The position numbers and the translations under genes were made by a program. The notes under the pieces were generated by a model that saw nothing but the letters and a program-made list of their open reading frames with translations, did not search any database and had not been told where the DNA came from. Source: Lachnospiraceae bacterium (GTDB lineage Bacteria; Bacillota; Clostridia; Lachnospirales; Lachnospiraceae). From it: 64,000 nt of DNA. Below are positions 52,357 through 62,442 of the stretch, piece by piece. Every line of letters starts with the position of its first letter. The stretch's first letter is position 1. The stretch spans positions 62,001-126,000 of the forward strand of contig SVFS01000001.1 of assembly GCA_015056725.1 (NCBI GenBank), given 5' to 3'.

Positions 52357-52385
52357 ATTATAATCAAAATACCAAATTATCGCAA
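52357..52385 (-). promoter_or_regulatory. promoter of the secreted repeat protein
   Basis: On the minus strand TTGCGA (52380-52385) and TATAAT (52357-52362) are separated by 17 bp, about 67 nt before the start. The leader contains a small GTAAAT/ATTTAC hairpin. Confidence 0.72.
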
Positions 52386-52447
52386 AAACTTCAAGTATTT
52401 TCGCATTCAATATAGACATTCCTCTAATATTTTCTATAGTATTCCGA

Positions 52448-54112
52448 CTATTTCAATTCATAAAAATATTCGTCCAACCATTCCATTCGCTGGTTTTGAT
52501 AATTTACCAATTCCGTAATATCGTCATCAATCTCATACTCTGACCATCGCTCTGCTTCTCTGGAATAAACTCCGGAATGCAAAAGATACTCCCTATTTTG
52601 TTCCAAAATCGCAATTATATTATCGTTGGCCAAAACTTCCTTCCGATACTTTTGCCATCTGCTTATAAACGTATCATAAACTCCATCTATTTCATAATAA
52701 ATCATGGTTGAAACAGGTGCATCCCAATATGTAACCTCCACATCCTCATTAAATCGGACTCCATTCTCTGCATTTGGATCATGTACATTTCCAAATGTCA
52801 AATCCAAATCCCATGGTATGTGACGCATTACATATTCTCCCGGTGCCGACACGTCTGCTGCCAAATACAAATTTTTAAAGGTATTATCACTGGCAGAGCA
52901 TGTCATCATAAACAGCACCATGTCACATGCATTTTCCAAATCAATTTTATTGTCAGCCCCACCATATTGCCAATAATCTCTATAAAAGATATTTAAATAG
53001 TCTCTAATCGGATACCATGCCGCATCATAATCTGTTATTACCTTTGGATATCGGATTCGTATAGGCAGTGAAATTCTCCATTTATTTTGAACTGATACTT
53101 GTATTTCCTCATCACTCGGTTCATCCCAGTCAATAATTTTATACAATACATCATTTGCATCTAAGTTAAGCTTCTTTTCATCAACTGGTTCTACCAGACA
53201 ATACAGCCCCAGATATTCGCCGTCCAATATTACCTCTGTATACTCCATCCTCGGTCCCGGCTCGTCAACAGTGCCATCCATCAGGTCCATCTGTTCCCAT
53301 ATTTGTGCTGCGCTCTTTTCTCTGATTTTTGTGGAATCACTCATAAGTGCATTCAACTTCCAGCTATTATCAGCTCTCATTCCCAGAAGCGGCATTTCTA
53401 AATTCTCTTCATTCTCATCCAATAACGATAACGAATATCCCTTTTTAGGATACACACTGGAACTAATCCCTTTCGCATGATAGCAAACCTTCGACTCAAG
53501 AATTTCATAGTTCGCATCCCCCCTTCCCGGATCAAACACTCTTATCTGTCCGTAGTATTGAGTTTCCGAACCATAAAACTTTTTATCCGGATCCACTTCA
53601 TAGGGTATTTCTTCTGCCTCTTCATATCGTTCCGTATCTATTGAAATAATGGGTAATCCCGATGCAACCAATGTCATCCGGCAATATCCGTCTTCTGTCA
53701 AAAACCAAACCGGAAATTCATAATTGTCTCTTATTGCGTCTGCCTTTTTCTCCCAATATGCATCTCCTGTGGTACATAAGAACGTATCGTTTTCCGTTGT
53801 AAAAAAGCCTTCCCATTCTATTACTTCCGGATTCTGTGAAACATACAGCCGTTTTTCTTTTTGGTCATAAGGCACGAGTGTATTTTCGAAAAATATCTGC
53901 GTGTTATCCGTCATTTCAAACCGGTCAATATTTTGCAGAAATGACACATCCTCCACTATTGCAATTCCCAGCACACTATCTACATATTCGATTGGTTTTC
54001 CATTCACTTCGTAGCTTGGATTAAGATTTCTTTTATCTGCATCATGCCAAAACACCAGCAGGAGCAAACCTATACTTATCCCTCCAAGCAAACACGCTCT
54101 AATCCTGTTCAT
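52448..54112 (-). CDS. CotH-kinase family protein (short form)
   Basis: 554 residues with an N-terminal anchor (about 7-22), a small beta-rich region (to about 180) and a CotH domain. Landmarks: CYHAKGISSSVYPKKGYSL (210-228), EVILDGEYLGLYCLVEPVDE (293-312) and HIPWDLDLTFG (431-441) with an intact DLD (435-437). No lamin-tail or chitobiase-type domain is seen. It starts 15 nt after the uvrA stop without a terminator, so it may be read from the uvrBA transcript. Predicted extracytoplasmic kinase-like protein. Confidence 0.85.
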   Translation of the reverse strand: MNRIRACLLGGISIGLLLLVFWHDADKRNLNPSYEVNGKPIEYVDSVLGIAIVEDVSFLQNIDRFEMTDNTQIFFENTLVPYDQKEKRLYVSQNPEVIEWEGFFTTENDTFLCTTGDAYWEKKADAIRDNYEFPVWFLTEDGYCRMTLVASGLPIISIDTERYEEAEEIPYEVDPDKKFYGSETQYYGQIRVFDPGRGDANYEILESKVCYHAKGISSSVYPKKGYSLSLLDENEENLEMPLLGMRADNSWKLNALMSDSTKIREKSAAQIWEQMDLMDGTVDEPGPRMEYTEVILDGEYLGLYCLVEPVDEKKLNLDANDVLYKIIDWDEPSDEEIQVSVQNKWRISLPIRIRYPKVITDYDAAWYPIRDYLNIFYRDYWQYGGADNKIDLENACDMVLFMMTCSASDNTFKNLYLAADVSAPGEYVMRHIPWDLDLTFGNVHDPNAENGVRFNEDVEVTYWDAPVSTMIYYEIDGVYDTFISRWQKYRKEVLANDNIIAILEQNREYLLHSGVYSREAERWSEYEIDDDITELVNYQNQRMEWLDEYFYELK

Positions 54113-54127
54113 GTACCAAAAAATCCT

Positions 54128-56986
54128 TTACTGCTTCTGCTTCTTCTCCAGCATCTTTTTAATATACGCACCCGTATACGAAATTTCATTCTTTGCAACC
54201 TCTTCCGGCGTTCCTTTTGCGATTAATGTGCCGCCGCCATCGCCGCCTTCCGGTCCCATGTCCAGAATATAGTCTGCGGTCTTAATGACATCCAGATTAT
54301 GCTCGATAACTACTACGGTATTTCCGCCTTCTGCCAGTCTGTGCAGGATATCAACCAGCTTGTGTACATCTGCGAAATGGAGTCCCGTTGTCGGCTCATC
54401 AAGAATATAAATCGTCTTGCCTGTACTTCTCTTAGATAACTCTGTTGCCAGTTTAATACGCTGTGCTTCACCGCCTGACAATTGTGTAGATGGTTGCCCC
54501 AATTTCACATAAGATAAGCCAACATCGTTTAATGTCTCTATCTTACGTTTAACCGATGGAACATTTTCAAAAAACGGTAACGCTTCTTCCACGGTCATGT
54601 CAAGCACGTCAAAAATACTCTTACCCTTATATTTCACATCAAGGGTTTCTCTGTTATAACGTTTTCCCTGACATACTTCACAAGGTACATATACATCCGG
54701 CAGGAAATGCATTTCAATTTTGATGATACCATCTCCGCTACAAGCTTCGCAACGTCCGCCCTTTACGTTAAAACTGAAACGTCCCTTTTTATAGCCTTTG
54801 GCTTTTGCATCCGGTGTAGCTGCAAACAAATCACGGATCATATCAAATACACCCGTATATGTCGCAGGATTAGAACGTGGCGTTCTTCCGATTGGAGACT
54901 GGTCAATATCAATTACTTTATCAAGCTGTTCCGTTCCAAGTACCGCTTCGTGTTTTCCCGGTATCGTCCTTGCTCGGTTCAGATTCTTTGCCAGATATTT
55001 ATATAATATTTCATTAATCAGCGAGCTCTTTCCGGAACCGGAAACACCGGTCACGCAGGTCACAACACCAAGCGGAATATCTACATCAATATTTTTCAAA
55101 TTATTTTCTTTTGCACCTTTTACGGTTAAATATCCCGTTGGCTTCCGGCGCATCTTTGGTACAGGAATCTGTAATTTTCCACTTAAATACTGTCCTGTAA
55201 TAGATTCCGGTACTTTACAAATTTCAGCCGCTGTGCCTTCTGCCACTACTTGTCCACCATGGCTTCCTGCGCCCGGTCCGATATCCACAATATGGTCAGC
55301 CGCCCACATGGTATCTTCATCATGTTCTACCACAATCAGGGTATTTCCCATATCTTTTAGATTCTTTAATGTCCGAATAAGTTTATCATTATCACGCTGA
55401 TGAAGCCCGATGCTTGGCTCGTCCAAAATATAGCATACGCCAACAAGACCGGAGCCTATCTGTGTCGCCAGTCTGATACGTTGAGCCTCACCACCCGAAA
55501 GTGTAGCCGTCGCTCTGGATAACGCGAGGTAATCAAGTCCCACGTCATTCAAAAAGCCTACACGCGCCCTGATTTCTTTCAGAATCTGCTTTCCTATCAA
55601 CTCCTGCTGTGGTGTAAGCGTCAGGCTATTCATAAACTCATGAAGCTTTCCTAACGATAGTGATGTAATTTCGTGTATATTCTTATCACATACCGTTACC
55701 GCTAATGATTCCAGCTTCAATCTACGTCCGCCACAAAGCTTACATGGTGTAATACGCATGAATTCCTCATACTCTGCCTTTGCTGTTTCCGAAAAAGTCT
55801 CACGATATCGCTGCTCTACGTTCTTTATCAGTCCCGGAAACGCAGTCGGATATACACCCTCACCGCGCTGTCCTTTATAGTAAACGCGGACCTCTTCACC
55901 ATTTGTTCCATGAATTAAAATATCACGGACTTCCTGCGGATAATCTTTAAAAGGAGTCTCCAGACTAAATCCATAACGCTCTGCCAAGGCACGCAAAAGT
56001 GCATTAGAAAAGCTTCCTTCATCTTTGCAGGACTGCCATCCCATTACCTGAATGGCACCCTCTTTAATGCTAAGACGCTCATCAGGAATCATCAATCCCA
56101 CATCAAATTCCATACGATATCCAAGTCCAAAGCAATCTGGGCAGGCACCAAATGGATTATTAAACGAAAAACTTCTTGGTTCTATTTCGCTAATACTGAT
56201 TTCACAATCAGGACAGGCAAAGCTCTGGCTGAACGTAAGCTGTTCGCCATCAATAACATCTACAATAGCAAGTCCGTCTGCCAGCTCCAACACGCTTTCC
56301 AAAGAGTCTGTCAGGCGACGTTCAATCCCTTCTTTTATGACAAGTCTATCAACTATAACTTCTATACTATGCTTGATATTCTTTTCCAGCTTGATTTCTT
56401 CTGACAGATCATATAAATTGCCATCAATACGAACGCGTACATAACCGCTTCGTCTCGCTCTCTCCAAAACTTTGGCATGTTCACCTTTACGCCCTCTTAC
56501 AACCGGTGCAAGCAGCTGAATTTTTGTCCCGCTTTCCATATTCATAATATAATCTACCATTTCATCCACGGTAGTCTTGTGAATTTCTCTGCCGCATTTC
56601 GGACAATGGGGAATTCCGATTCTCGCATACAAAAGTCTGAAATAGTCATATATTTCCGTTACTGTACCTACTGTGGAACGGGGGTTTCTGTTGGTAGATT
56701 TCTGGTCAATGGAAATCGCCGGCGACAATCCTTCTATCTTTTCCACATTCGGCTTCTCCATCTGTCCAAGGAACTGCCTTGCATAAGAAGATAAGGATTC
56801 CATATATCTTCTCTGACCTTCCGCATAAATGGTATCAAAGGCAAGAGAGGATTTCCCGGAACCTGACAGTCCTGTCAGAACCACAAATTCATTCCGTGGT
56901 ATATCCACATTCAATCCTTTTAAGTTATGTTCATTCGCCCCACGGATTTTAATATATTCTCTTGGGCGCATCTTTACATTTGCCAC
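54128..56986 (-). CDS. uvrA: excinuclease ABC subunit A
   Basis: 952 residues, normal length. It is the damage-recognition ATPase of nucleotide excision repair. Two ABC modules: Walker [10 protein letters not shown] (39-47) and GVSGSGKSS (about 640); signature LSGGEAQRI occurs twice and DEPSIGLHQ / DEPTTGLHF twice. Zinc sites are CPKCG, CPDC...CPDC, CKLCGG and CEACSGDG. The start is GTG at 56986 with AGGAG 7 nt upstream. It follows uvrB by 35 nt. Confidence 0.98.
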   Translation of the reverse strand: MANVKMRPREYIKIRGANEHNLKGLNVDIPRNEFVVLTGLSGSGKSSLAFDTIYAEGQRRYMESLSSYARQFLGQMEKPNVEKIEGLSPAISIDQKSTNRNPRSTVGTVTEIYDYFRLLYARIGIPHCPKCGREIHKTTVDEMVDYIMNMESGTKIQLLAPVVRGRKGEHAKVLERARRSGYVRVRIDGNLYDLSEEIKLEKNIKHSIEVIVDRLVIKEGIERRLTDSLESVLELADGLAIVDVIDGEQLTFSQSFACPDCEISISEIEPRSFSFNNPFGACPDCFGLGYRMEFDVGLMIPDERLSIKEGAIQVMGWQSCKDEGSFSNALLRALAERYGFSLETPFKDYPQEVRDILIHGTNGEEVRVYYKGQRGEGVYPTAFPGLIKNVEQRYRETFSETAKAEYEEFMRITPCKLCGGRRLKLESLAVTVCDKNIHEITSLSLGKLHEFMNSLTLTPQQELIGKQILKEIRARVGFLNDVGLDYLALSRATATLSGGEAQRIRLATQIGSGLVGVCYILDEPSIGLHQRDNDKLIRTLKNLKDMGNTLIVVEHDEDTMWAADHIVDIGPGAGSHGGQVVAEGTAAEICKVPESITGQYLSGKLQIPVPKMRRKPTGYLTVKGAKENNLKNIDVDIPLGVVTCVTGVSGSGKSSLINEILYKYLAKNLNRARTIPGKHEAVLGTEQLDKVIDIDQSPIGRTPRSNPATYTGVFDMIRDLFAATPDAKAKGYKKGRFSFNVKGGRCEACSGDGIIKIEMHFLPDVYVPCEVCQGKRYNRETLDVKYKGKSIFDVLDMTVEEALPFFENVPSVKRKIETLNDVGLSYVKLGQPSTQLSGGEAQRIKLATELSKRSTGKTIYILDEPTTGLHFADVHKLVDILHRLAEGGNTVVVIEHNLDVIKTADYILDMGPEGGDGGGTLIAKGTPEEVAKNEISYTGAYIKKMLEKKQKQ

Positions 56987-57021
56987 GTTGTTTCTCCTAT
57001 CAGTCGGTTTTCTTTAAACCT

Positions 57022-59004
57022 TTATTCTAAATTTTCATATATTTTCTTCAACTCAATCATCTTATCACGAAGCTCTGCTGCCGCCTCGAAATCCAACTCT
57101 GCCGCTGCTTTTTTCATCTTCTTCTGAATGTCTGCAATGAGCTTTTCCAGTTCTTCACGGCTCATGGATTCAGGGTCCTTTTCAAACTTCACTTCTTCAG
57201 CCGCAATATTTCTTGATATGCTGATCAAATCCCTTACTGCCTTTTTAATGGTCTGCGGCGTAATTCCATGCTCTTCATTATATGCCTGCTGAAGCCGTCT
57301 TCTTCGCTGCGTTTCATCTAACGCTCTTCTCATAGAATCTGTTATCACATCCGCATACATGATGACTCTGCCTTCCGCATTACGTGCAGCACGTCCTATC
57401 GTCTGAATCAAAGATGTTTCCGAACGCAGAAAGCCTTCTTTATCGGCATCCAATATCGCCACAAGGGATATTTCAGGAATATCCAGCCCTTCTCTTAACA
57501 GGTTGATTCCGACAAGCACATCAAACACATCCAAACGCATATCCCTGATAATTTCAGCACGCTCCAGTGTATCAATATCGGAGTGCAGATATTTCACACG
57601 GATTCCGACTTCTTTCATGTAATCCGTCAAATCTTCCGCCATCCGTTTGGTAAGTGTCGTCACCAAAATCTTATTTTTCTTTTCAATCTCTTTCTTTACT
57701 TCAAAAACAAGATCATCAATCTGACCTTCTACCGGTTTTACCACTACTTCCGGGTCTAAAAGACCTGTTGGTCTGATAATCTGTTCTGTGCGAAGCAGTT
57801 CATGTTCTTCTTCATATTTCGCCGGAGTCGCCGACACGAAAAGCATCTGGTCAATACGCGCTTCAAATTCCTCAAAGCAAAGCGGTCTGTTATCCAGTGC
57901 AGACGGAAGCCTGAAACCATATTCCACCAACGTATTCTTTCTGGAACGGTCTCCCGAAAACATCGCACCTATCTGCGGAACCGTCATGTGGGACTCATCA
58001 ATAATGATCAAATAATCATCATGAAAATAATCCATTAAGGTAAACGGTGTTGCCCCCGGCTCTAAACCATTTAAATGTCTGGAGTAATTCTCAATCCCCG
58101 AACAAAAACCTGTTTCACGAAGCATTTCTACATCAAAATTCGTACGCTCGGAAATTCTTTGTGCTTCCAGCAGCTTATCTTCTCCCTTGAAATAGCGTAC
58201 ACGTTCTTCCAACTCTTTTTCTATATTCTCGCAGGCTGCGTCAATTTTATTCTGTGCAATAACATAATGGGATGCCGGGAAAATAGCCACATGGTTTAAT
58301 GCCGCATGTGCCTTTCCTGTTAACGGGTCTACCTCCGTAATTCTGTCAATTTCATCTCCAAAAAACTCTATACGAAGCAGGAAATCTCCGCCCTGTGCAG
58401 GATACACTTCTAACGTATCTCCGCGCACACGGAAAGTCGCACGTTCTACATCAAGGTCATTACGTGTATACTGAATTGCAATCAATTCTTTTATTACTTC
58501 ATCACGGTCTTTAACCTGTCCCGGTCTGAGTGATACGATTAATTCCTGATATTCATCTGGGCTTCCCAAGCCATAAATACAGGATACGCTGGCTACTACC
58601 ACTACATCCTTACGTTCCGATAAAGATGCCGTTGCCGACAAACGTAATTTATCAATCTCATCATTAATCGAAGAATCTTTTGCAATATAAGTATCCGAAG
58701 ACGGTACATACGCCTCCGGCTGATAATAATCATAATAGGACACAAAATATTCTACTGCGTTTTCCGGAAAAAATTCTTTAAATTCTCCGTAGAGCTGCCC
58801 TGCCAGCGTCTTATTATGGGCAATAACAAGCGTCGGTTTATTAAGTGCCGCAATGACATTTGCCATCGTAAATGTTTTACCAGAGCCGGTAACACCAAGA
58901 AGGGTCTGAAACTGATTTCCTTCTTGAAATCCTTTCACAAGAGCATCTATTGCCTGTGGCTGGTCGCCGGTGGGTGCATATTCACTGTGTAATTTGAACT
59001 CCAT
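57022..59004 (-). CDS. uvrB: excinuclease ABC subunit B
   Basis: 660 residues. The helicase-like subunit that verifies DNA lesions and loads UvrC. Walker A is GVTGSGKT (37-44). The damage-probing beta-hairpin region has [12 protein letters not shown] (about 91-102). DESH is present, and QTIGRAARN is motif VI. The C-terminal UVR domain that contacts UvrC is present (last 40 residues, [14 protein letters not shown]). It leads uvrA in a conserved uvrBA order. Confidence 0.98.
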   Translation of the reverse strand: MEFKLHSEYAPTGDQPQAIDALVKGFQEGNQFQTLLGVTGSGKTFTMANVIAALNKPTLVIAHNKTLAGQLYGEFKEFFPENAVEYFVSYYDYYQPEAYVPSSDTYIAKDSSINDEIDKLRLSATASLSERKDVVVVASVSCIYGLGSPDEYQELIVSLRPGQVKDRDEVIKELIAIQYTRNDLDVERATFRVRGDTLEVYPAQGGDFLLRIEFFGDEIDRITEVDPLTGKAHAALNHVAIFPASHYVIAQNKIDAACENIEKELEERVRYFKGEDKLLEAQRISERTNFDVEMLRETGFCSGIENYSRHLNGLEPGATPFTLMDYFHDDYLIIIDESHMTVPQIGAMFSGDRSRKNTLVEYGFRLPSALDNRPLCFEEFEARIDQMLFVSATPAKYEEEHELLRTEQIIRPTGLLDPEVVVKPVEGQIDDLVFEVKKEIEKKNKILVTTLTKRMAEDLTDYMKEVGIRVKYLHSDIDTLERAEIIRDMRLDVFDVLVGINLLREGLDIPEISLVAILDADKEGFLRSETSLIQTIGRAARNAEGRVIMYADVITDSMRRALDETQRRRRLQQAYNEEHGITPQTIKKAVRDLISISRNIAAEEVKFEKDPESMSREELEKLIADIQKKMKKAAAELDFEAAAELRDKMIELKKIYENLE

Positions 59005-59059
59005 TTTGCCACTTCTTTCTCAAAAACTTATATTTTAGATTGTACAGATTATAAAAAAT

Positions 59060-59133
59060 TATGGACAAATTATCCTTACTTATGCCTGATACAGCTTTTA
59101 TTAGCATATCATTCATAGGATAATTTGTCCATA
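59060..59133. repeat. 17-bp perfect inverted repeat upstream of uvrB
   Basis: Arms 59060-59076 and 59117-59133 (TATGGACAAATTATCCT and its complement) flank a 40-nt spacer. It fills most of the 158-bp gap between the TPM-protein gene stop and uvrB. The T tract after it is weak, so it is not an ordinary terminator. Confidence 0.8.
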
Positions 59134-59162
59134 TATTTCAGAACATTTGTTCGTTTTTGGTG

Positions 59163-59951
59163 TTAGAATTTTCCTCCGCCACCGCCATGTGATCTGCCGG
59201 AAGAAGAAGTATGCGTACGGGAACCACCGGAGTTTGTGTCTTTCGGCTTCGCCCGACGGTCTACACGTCTGTAAAGGAATAAGTCACGGGATTCTGTTAC
59301 TTTCATGCTACCGTTTTTCACATAGTCTGCAGCTTCTGACTGTTTATGTACCGATTTAAGTTGAGCTGTCATACTGCTGGTTACAATAAGTGCCACAACC
59401 AGACCGATAACTAACGAAACAACTAATTTCTTTACGTAGCTAAAATCTTCTTTCGGAAGATTTCCTATATCATACGGATTTCCATTTAATGCCTGTGTAA
59501 TGAATTCGTCACAGAGATCAGCATAAGTTACAAAAGCATCGTAAAAATACCCATTGCTTAAGTCATCCAAAAACTGATCTGCCATATATTCACGGCCGGC
59601 ATCGGTAACTGCTGTAATTCCGTAACCTGTAGTCGAGATATACCAATCTGAATCTTCCATGCTTATAAGCAACAATACACCATCTTCGGCATAGCCGTTA
59701 TAATCATAAAAGTCATCTGCATAATCTCTCGGTGTTTCACCATTCAAACTATTGGTAGTAACAACTACAATGTCCATCTGCTGATTTTGGCTTATTGTCT
59801 CCAGCTTTGCGAGCAAATCACTTTCCTCGCTGTCCGTGAGAAGATCCGCGTCGTCAACAAATAACGGCATGTCACTCTGTGCAGAGGCAGGCATAGACAG
59901 ACCCAGACACAGAAGACCGGCAAATACGATTCCAAATAGTCTTTTTTTCAT
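59163..59951 (-). CDS. TPM-domain membrane protein (YdjH-like)
   Basis: 262 residues: signal peptide (about 1-24), an extracytoplasmic TPM domain (about 27-165; MPLFVDDADLLTDSEESDL, then MDIVVVTTNSLNG), one membrane helix (about 175-195) and a cytoplasmic tail ending in SSGRSHGGGGGKF. In Bacillus ydjGHI, a TPM, a zinc-ribbon and an SPFH protein form a membrane-stress complex; the same three occur here. A GGAGGTG site precedes the ATG. Confidence 0.88.
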   Translation of the reverse strand: MKKRLFGIVFAGLLCLGLSMPASAQSDMPLFVDDADLLTDSEESDLLAKLETISQNQQMDIVVVTTNSLNGETPRDYADDFYDYNGYAEDGVLLLISMEDSDWYISTTGYGITAVTDAGREYMADQFLDDLSNGYFYDAFVTYADLCDEFITQALNGNPYDIGNLPKEDFSYVKKLVVSLVIGLVVALIVTSSMTAQLKSVHKQSEAADYVKNGSMKVTESRDLFLYRRVDRRAKPKDTNSGGSRTHTSSSGRSHGGGGGKF

Positions 59952-59964
59952 TGTCTACACCTCC

Positions 59965-61050
59965 TTACAGCAACCACATCAAATAGGATATTGCGTAAAT
60001 AGCAACACCTATTAAACCTGTCAAACCAAACAACCACTTTTTATAAGCCGCCTTATCCAGCGGAAGATCGCCTGCAAATTTGCCTGTTTGCCCGTTCATT
60101 ACAAAGACATATTTTTCTCCGTTCCATGTGGTATTCAATAGCCACACCGGATACAGGGCATATTTGGCTTTTCCGTTTTGTAAGCGGATACTTGTTGCTT
60201 CCGGCGTAACTGTGGCATAGCCTTGTACCGTAGCCGCAAATTCGTTTTCTGTACTCTTCTTAATACGCTCGTTTGCCCGTCCAATACTTTGTTCGGAGTC
60301 CACATCATATTTATCTGCCAGGTAACCGGCAAGGTATGCTGTTTGGAAATTCACTGCTTCGGAGAAATTGAACGGCTCAATAGATTCCATAAGTGTATCA
60401 TCCATCTTGCTGGAACCGTCCACAGGCACACGTTCGAAGCCTATTTTTCCGCCACGGCTAACCGCATAAAAACTCGTTTCGGTATAGTCATAATTCTGGT
60501 CAGACCACGCACGGACCTTTGTTGCCTTGTAACGGATACTGGCGTCCGCATCAGCGTCAAATAACCACACCGGAACATAAATTCCCTTAATCTCATCAAT
60601 GTGGTTCTGGTCCTTAAATACCTTCGGTAAAAGCCGCTTGCCATCGTAATGTTTCTTTAAAGCCGCTTTTGCAGCCTTCTTATCTACTTTGAACGGAATT
60701 ACATAGTCCGGTTTTAAGCTACCCGAAAACTGCCCCATCATTACGATCGGATTATCACAGAAAGGACATGATGTTGCCGCAGTTGTTTCATCACCGACAA
60801 TTTCACCACCACAGGATTTGCAGACATAAGAACGCAGTCCGTCTGCTTCACCATTTTCCCACTCAGTTCCGGCGGTATCATCCCAGGACATATTTTCTTC
60901 AGGCTCATTCTTTAATTCATTGTCATAGGAGGCCAACGTTTCCATTTCAAATTCCGTATCACAAAATGGACACTTCATTTTCTGCAATGTGCTATCAAAG
61001 GCAATCGCACCACCACAACATGGACATTTGTATTCTTGCAATGCTGCCAT
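59965..61050 (-). CDS. zinc-ribbon membrane protein (YdjG-like)
   Basis: 361 residues. Two N-terminal zinc ribbons: CPCCGG...CPFC (9-31) and CKSCGGE...CPFC (about 77-97). They are followed by a domain with VIPFKVDKKAAKAAL and GIYVPVWLFDADA, then a C-terminal membrane helix (about 338-358). Organisation matches YdjG of the ydjGHI cluster. It lies between the SPFH gene (14 nt) and the TPM gene (14 nt), so all three are probably translated from one message. Confidence 0.85.
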   Translation of the reverse strand: MAALQEYKCPCCGGAIAFDSTLQKMKCPFCDTEFEMETLASYDNELKNEPEENMSWDDTAGTEWENGEADGLRSYVCKSCGGEIVGDETTAATSCPFCDNPIVMMGQFSGSLKPDYVIPFKVDKKAAKAALKKHYDGKRLLPKVFKDQNHIDEIKGIYVPVWLFDADADASIRYKATKVRAWSDQNYDYTETSFYAVSRGGKIGFERVPVDGSSKMDDTLMESIEPFNFSEAVNFQTAYLAGYLADKYDVDSEQSIGRANERIKKSTENEFAATVQGYATVTPEATSIRLQNGKAKYALYPVWLLNTTWNGEKYVFVMNGQTGKFAGDLPLDKAAYKKWLFGLTGLIGVAIYAISYLMWLL

Positions 61051-61063
61051 TTATTTCGCCTCC

Positions 61064-62404
61064 TTACTTTTTATCATTATCATCAAATACGTCACCACAT
61101 TCAGGACAGAACTTCGGAGGATTGTGTGGATCTTCCGGTTCCCAGCCGCATTTATCGCAACGATAAAGTGGTGCTCCCTCAGGTTTCTTGGAACCGCAAT
61201 TCTGACAGAATTTTCCTTTATTTACTGCACCACAGGAACAAGTCCATCCTTCATCTGCCGGCTTTGGAGAACCGCATTCAGGACAGAACTTACCTGTAGC
61301 CATTGTTCCACAAGCACATTTCCAACCATTTGCAGGTGCTGAAGGCGCCTGTTGCTGCATAGTTTGCATTGGCTGCTGCATTTGCTGCTGTGCTTGTTGC
61401 TGACCCATTGCAAACAGATTCTGTGCATTCATACCGCCTGCATTCATCGCCATTCCCATTCCGATGAATCCGTTCATGGCTCCGCCTTCATTAGCGGCTG
61501 CTGCCTTCATAGCATCTGCCTGAGCGCCTACCAGAGTTGCTGCTGCCATCGTAGGGTCGCGCATAATAGCGGTACGCTGTGCCTGTTTGATCATTTCTGC
61601 ATCTTCTTCCGGCAGAGTAACTGATCCGAGAGCAATGCTCACAACCTGTAATCCACGTAACTCGCCCCACTTAGCGGAAAGTGCAGTATTCATAGCTTCT
61701 TCCAGTTCTGTATTATGAGATATAATCTGATTCGGACGAAGTTCCAGATCGGACAATCTGCCGAATGCCGGCTGTAATGCACTGATAAACTCTGTCTTTA
61801 ACTGGTTTTCAATCTCATCACGGGTATATTCCTGTTCCACGTTACCGCATACATTTGTGTAGAACAGTAACGGATTTGCAATTTTATAGGAATATACACC
61901 TGAACAACGAACGGATACGTCAATATCCAAACCGATCTTAGAATCTACAACCCTGAATGGAATTGGATTCGGAGTTCCGAATTTGTTGTCAATCAATTCT
62001 TTTGTATTAAAATAGTAAACGCGCTGATCCTTGCCGGTATCACCACCGTATGTAAAACGCTTTCCGATGGCCTTAAAAGTATCAAGAATACTCTGACCAA
62101 GGGAGCCTGCAAAAATCGAAGGTTCCGTAGAAGTGTCATATGTAAATTCGCCCGGTTCGGCACAGACTTCTACAACTCTTCCCTGTTCCACAATCATCAT
62201 ACACTGACCATCAGCTACGGCAATACCGGAGCCGTTGGAAATAATATTATCGCTTCCTTTCGTGTTAGAGGAACGTCCGCTGATGCGTTTTTGTCCTTTT
62301 GTCACCATGACTTCCTTATCCATTGCCTCGCAATAGAAAAACTCTTTCCATTGATCTGCCAAAACGCCACCTGCGGCTCCCAGCCCTGCTTTAATAAGTC
62401 CCAT
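61064..62404 (-). CDS. SPFH-domain protein with three C-terminal zinc ribbons (YdjI-like)
   Basis: 446 residues. An N-terminal SPFH (virion-core-like) domain runs to about residue 290, with no membrane helix; FFYCEAMDKEVMVTKGQKR starts it. Then comes a Gly/Ala/Met/Gln linker (about 300-360), then three short zinc ribbons: CACGTMATGKFCPECG, CSCGAVNKGKFCQNCG and CDKCGWEP...CPECG. Bacillus YdjI has about 320 residues, so this version is extended. Such scaffolds gather at stressed membranes. Strong AAGGAG ribosome site. Confidence 0.88.
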   Translation of the reverse strand: MGLIKAGLGAAGGVLADQWKEFFYCEAMDKEVMVTKGQKRISGRSSNTKGSDNIISNGSGIAVADGQCMMIVEQGRVVEVCAEPGEFTYDTSTEPSIFAGSLGQSILDTFKAIGKRFTYGGDTGKDQRVYYFNTKELIDNKFGTPNPIPFRVVDSKIGLDIDVSVRCSGVYSYKIANPLLFYTNVCGNVEQEYTRDEIENQLKTEFISALQPAFGRLSDLELRPNQIISHNTELEEAMNTALSAKWGELRGLQVVSIALGSVTLPEEDAEMIKQAQRTAIMRDPTMAAATLVGAQADAMKAAAANEGGAMNGFIGMGMAMNAGGMNAQNLFAMGQQQAQQQMQQPMQTMQQQAPSAPANGWKCACGTMATGKFCPECGSPKPADEGWTCSCGAVNKGKFCQNCGSKKPEGAPLYRCDKCGWEPEDPHNPPKFCPECGDVFDDNDKK

Positions 62405-62442
62405 AATAATTCTCCTTTTCTGTTTATTCTATTTTGAAATTT

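Noticed and set aside
54798..55400. Plus-strand open frame of 200 codons inside uvrA
   Set aside because: Mirror of conserved ABC-ATPase coding sequence. No ribosome site.
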